From assembly GCA_965231925.1 (NCBI GenBank), contig OZ246894.1, positions 1,550,001-1,614,000 on the forward strand: a DNA stretch of 64,000 bases, given 5' to 3'. The notes under the pieces are model-generated. The model did not search any database. It was not told the origin of the DNA and saw nothing but the letters and a program-made list of their open reading frames with translations. Below, piece after piece: positions 61,189 to 64,000 of the stretch. The translations under genes were made by a program, and so were the position numbers. The DNA comes from Poriferisodalis sp965231925 (GTDB lineage: Bacteria > Actinomycetota > Acidimicrobiia > Acidimicrobiales > Poriferisodalaceae). Numbering within the stretch: the first letter of the stretch is position 1; every line of letters begins with the position of its first letter.

Positions 61189-62523
61189 ATGTCGATAGGA
61201 GTTGACGAGGTGGGGCCGTGGTCGACGGACCAATCTGCGGCGCTGTATGAGCGCGCGCGGCGTTCGATCACCGACGGCACGTCGCGAGACACCTTGCTGC
61301 GCAAGGGAGGGCACCCCATCTACGTCGATCACGGCGAGGGCGCGTGGGTAACCGACGTGGACGGCAACCGCTACTTGGACTGCAACAACAATTTCGCGTC
61401 GATCATCATCGGCCACGCCGATCCCACGATTGCCGCCGCGGTGCAGGCCCGCATGGCTCGAGGCACCGCCTTCTCGTTCCCCAATGACGCCGAAGTCGAT
61501 CTGGCCGAACTGCTGTGCGGGCGTGTCGAGAGCTTCGAGCTCATCCGATTCTGCAATTCGGGTACCGAGGCGGTCATGGCTGCCCTCAAAGCCGCCCGCG
61601 CCTACACCGGGCGGCCGAAGGTCATCAAGGTCGAAGGTGCCTATCACGGCACTTATGACCACGCGGAAGCCAGCCAGTCGCCCAATCCCACCAACTGGGG
61701 GGATGCGACGGCGCCGTCGACGGTCCGATACGCCGCTGGCACGCCGGCCTCGGTCGAAGACGAAGTGGGCATCATCTCGTTCAATGACACCGAGGGCGCC
61801 CGCGCCGCGATCCGCCGCAGCGGCGATCAGCTGGCTGCGGTGCTGCTCGACGTCATGCCGAACCGGGTGGGCATGCCCGTGATCGAACCGGAGTTCATCT
61901 CAGCGATCCGCGAGACCACGCGTGAGGTAGGCGCGCTGGTGGTGCTCGACGAGGTCATCTCCTTCCGGCTGGGCTACGGGGGGGCACAGACGAAGATGGG
62001 CATCGACCCTGACATCACCACGCTGGCCAAGATCATCGGCGGGGGGTTCCCGGTGGGTGCCATCGCCGGTCGTCAAGGCCCCATGGAGACCTTTGTCCGT
62101 GTGGCGGGAAACCGGGCCAAAGTGCCATCGGGCGGCACGTTCGCTGCGAACCCCATCACGATGACGGCCGGCCATGCAGCGATGACCTTGCTCGACCGCG
62201 ATGCGTTTGCCCGGCTGGACACCATCGGCGAGAACATACGGTCCGGCCTGCGGTCGATCTTCGACCGTGCGGGCCTGGGCTGGCAGGCCACCGGCGCGGG
62301 CAGCCTGTTCCGGGTGCACCCGCACAATCGCACCATCCGCAACTATCGCGACTCGCACCTGTCCAGCGACGAGATCGTCGAGATCACCGAATTCGGCCGT
62401 CGTATGCAGTCCTACGGCGTCTACTTCATTGCCGAGAGCCTGGGCTGTCTGAGCCTGGCGACGAGCGATGCCGACGTCGAGCACTTTCTCGGGGCCGCCG
62501 AAGCGTCGCTGCCGAGCCAGTAA
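61189..62523 (+). CDS. Glutamate-1-semialdehyde aminomutase-like class III aminotransferase
   Basis: A PLP-dependent class III aminotransferase (444 residues from ATG 61189). Markers are YVDHGEGAWVTDVDGNRYLD, FCNSGTEAVMAALKAARAYT, GAYHGTYDH, LVVLDEVISFRLGYGG and the PLP-lysine segment TTLAKIIGGGFPVGA. The start is uncertain: a TTG at 61177 overlaps the DUF2335 stop, and GTG 61210 has AGGAG 9 bases upstream. It is more likely a catabolic aminotransferase than HemL, because a second close copy begins at 63794 and a Rieske oxygenase lies between. Confidence 0.85.
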   Translation: MSIGVDEVGPWSTDQSAALYERARRSITDGTSRDTLLRKGGHPIYVDHGEGAWVTDVDGNRYLDCNNNFASIIIGHADPTIAAAVQARMARGTAFSFPNDAEVDLAELLCGRVESFELIRFCNSGTEAVMAALKAARAYTGRPKVIKVEGAYHGTYDHAEASQSPNPTNWGDATAPSTVRYAAGTPASVEDEVGIISFNDTEGARAAIRRSGDQLAAVLLDVMPNRVGMPVIEPEFISAIRETTREVGALVVLDEVISFRLGYGGAQTKMGIDPDITTLAKIIGGGFPVGAIAGRQGPMETFVRVAGNRAKVPSGGTFAANPITMTAGHAAMTLLDRDAFARLDTIGENIRSGLRSIFDRAGLGWQATGAGSLFRVHPHNRTIRNYRDSHLSSDEIVEITEFGRRMQSYGVYFIAESLGCLSLATSDADVEHFLGAAEASLPSQ

Positions 62524-62575
62524 ATCCGGACCGGTTGTTCCGGGGCTGCACTCTCAGTGGCCCATAATTCGGGTG

Positions 62576-63733
62576 ATGACAGACGCCCAGGCTGAGCTGG
62601 CCGCGGCTCCAGCCGCCCCGATCCCCATTGATGTCGGGTACGACCCCGACCCGGCGAAGTCGTTGTCGCTGCACGCCGATGCCTACATCGATCCGCGCTG
62701 GCACGACATCGAGCAGCGGGACGTTTTCGCGCGCAGCTGGCAGTGGGTGTGCCACGCGGAGTCTCTGCGTGAGCCTGGCGACTATGTGGCACTGCAGATT
62801 GCAGGGATGCCGATCGCACTGGTACGGGGCAACGACGGCGAGCTGAACGCCTTCTACAACGTGTGCCAGCACCGGGCGCACGTGCTGTTGTCGGGTGCGG
62901 GCAATGCCGGGAGCATCGTCTGCCCCTACCACGGCTGGACCTACGACCTCGACGGTCGGCTGCACCGCGCCCGGGAGACCGATCACCTCGCCGGATTCGA
63001 CCCGTCTCAGATCTGCCTGCAGCCGGTGCAGGCAGAGATCTTCGGCGGTTTCGTCTACGTCAACCTCGACCCGGCGGCCGAGCCGCTGGGGGTGCAATCG
63101 GGAAGTCTCGGCGACGAGATCGCCCGCTTCGCCCCCGACGTGAACGAGCTCACTCACATCCGTCGGTTCCGATACGAGATCGCTTCCAACTGGAAGAACG
63201 TCGTCGACAACTTTCTGGAGTGCTACCACTGCCAAATCGCCCACCCCGATTTCGTGACGCTGGTGGAGATGGACACCTACCGGGTCACCACCCATGGCAT
63301 CTACTCGAGCCACATGGCACGTGCGGGCCACTCGGACAACTCGGCCTACGACGTCGAGGGAACCAGCGTCAAGGATCTCGCGGTGTGGTGGCTGTGGCCG
63401 AATACGTGCCTGATGCGCTACCCCGGCAGCGGCAATTTCAGCATCATGCAGATGGTGCCCACCGGGCCCGAGACCACTCACGAGACCATCGACTTCTATT
63501 TCGAGACTGATGAGCTGGGCCCCGCCGACATCGAGTCGATGCGCTACATCGACGACATCCTCCAGCCCGAGGACATCGCAATCGTCGAGAGCGTGCAGCG
63601 AGGCATGCGCACGCCGGCATTCACCCAGGGCCGCATCGTGTGCGATCCCGACGGCTCTGGCCTCTCCGAGCACGGAGTGCACCATTTCCATGGGCTCGTG
63701 CTGGATGCCTACCGCCGGGCCGGCGCCATCTAG
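62576..63733 (+). CDS. Rieske-type ring-hydroxylating oxygenase alpha subunit
   Basis: A 385-residue oxygenase. The [2Fe-2S] ligands are Cys97-His99 (NVCQHRAH) and Cys116-His119 (CPYHGWTYD). The mononuclear iron site lies in WKNVVDNFLECYHCQIAHPDF. The sequence plan resembles quaternary-amine oxygenases (carnitine, betaine or stachydrine demethylases) as much as aromatic dioxygenases, so demethylation of a methylated amine is possible given the flanking aminotransferases (inference). A reductase gene is not in view. ATG 62576 is preceded by an in-frame GTG three bases earlier. Confidence 0.88.
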   Translation: MTDAQAELAAAPAAPIPIDVGYDPDPAKSLSLHADAYIDPRWHDIEQRDVFARSWQWVCHAESLREPGDYVALQIAGMPIALVRGNDGELNAFYNVCQHRAHVLLSGAGNAGSIVCPYHGWTYDLDGRLHRARETDHLAGFDPSQICLQPVQAEIFGGFVYVNLDPAAEPLGVQSGSLGDEIARFAPDVNELTHIRRFRYEIASNWKNVVDNFLECYHCQIAHPDFVTLVEMDTYRVTTHGIYSSHMARAGHSDNSAYDVEGTSVKDLAVWWLWPNTCLMRYPGSGNFSIMQMVPTGPETTHETIDFYFETDELGPADIESMRYIDDILQPEDIAIVESVQRGMRTPAFTQGRIVCDPDGSGLSEHGVHHFHGLVLDAYRRAGAI

Positions 63734-63793
63734 CTCCCAGCAGCCCTGCATCCATCCACGCGATGCGTGGAGAGGTTCTGCGACACTGAGCCG

Positions 63794-64000
63794 ATGACAG
63801 CACCCAATGGATCCACGGCCGGCGATCAGCGCTCAGAGGCACAGTCCGCTGCGCTGTATGCCCGGGCGCAGCAGTGGATCCCCGACGGCGTCTCACGCGC
63901 CACGCTGCTGCGGTGGCCGAACCCGATCTACGTCGACCACGGCGAGGGAGCCTGGGTGACCGACGTGGACGGCAACCGCTACCTCGACTGCAACAACAAC
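63794..64000 (+). CDS. Second GSA-aminomutase-like aminotransferase, cut by the window end
   Basis: The first 69 codons of a paralogue of the 61189 gene. It shares YVDHGEGAWVTDVDGNRYLD followed by CNNN and the region SAALYARAQQ...DGVSRATLL. The gene runs off the window. A short palindrome, CCACGC-GAT-GCGTGG (63756-63770), sits in the gap before it and may be an operator or weak terminator. Confidence 0.85.
   Translation, partial: MTAPNGSTAGDQRSEAQSAALYARAQQWIPDGVSRATLLRWPNPIYVDHGEGAWVTDVDGNRYLDCNNN

Noticed and set aside
61189..62523. HemL, haem biosynthesis
   Set aside because: A second close paralogue and an oxygenase next to it, with no other hem gene, make a catabolic role more likely.

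Overview
The window reads as a high-GC actinobacterial chromosome, most plausibly an Acidimicrobiia-type lineage (inference). Supporting signs are frequent GTG starts, tight ATGA/GTGA gene overlaps, luciferase-like monooxygenases of the type that often use F420, and a cysO-cysM ... MBL hydrolase-rph-rdgB block in the order familiar from mycobacteria.

Layout. 1-1.2 kb: an EamA transporter. 1.2-14.7 kb: defence island 1. It holds an ATPase-PIN pair, divergent from a type I restriction-modification operon (hsdM, an hsdS with two in-frame stop codons, hsdR) followed by a fused ATPase-DUF4435 protein that resembles a single-chain PARIS (AriA-AriB). After these come a membrane protein behind a perfect 17-bp inverted repeat, two tiny ORFs, a tyrosine-recombinase relic and a hipBA pair. 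15.1-20.0 kb: a complete branched-chain amino acid type ABC transporter (livKHMGF). 20.2-28.3 kb: a catabolic block (RraA-like aldolase, HbpS/GlcG-like protein, two luciferase-like oxidoreductases, VOC dioxygenase-like protein, quinone oxidoreductase, HpaB-like monooxygenase, alpha/beta hydrolase). 28.4-31.4 kb: a compact DUF262-HipA pair. 31.4-38.6 kb: housekeeping genes (smpB, cysO, cysM, MBL hydrolase, rph, rdgB, clpP, rpe). 38.8-47.8 kb: thiolase, CoxL-like molybdenum hydroxylase, hydrolase, HyuA-HyuB fusion. 47.9-60.3 kb: defence island 2, a three-gene DISARM-like operon (DUF1998 helicase with a C-terminal nuclease-like domain, SNF2 helicase, Eco57I-type methylase). 60.5-64 kb: a small-protein/DUF2335 pair, then two glutamate-1-semialdehyde-aminomutase-like aminotransferases flanking a Rieske oxygenase.

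The most striking point is that the methylation or specificity part of both restriction systems is broken while the nuclease and helicase ORFs stay open. hsdS has two C-to-T type nonsense codons. The island 2 methylase is split by a 101-bp MITE-like element whose removal, with one 3-bp target duplication, restores the frame exactly. The same methylase is frameshifted near its C-terminus beside a (GGTTC)5 microsatellite, where loss of one repeat would open a path into the rest of the gene.

A dispersed intergenic repeat of about 105-118 bp occurs four times between housekeeping and catabolic genes, and one copy supplies the apparent start of smpB.
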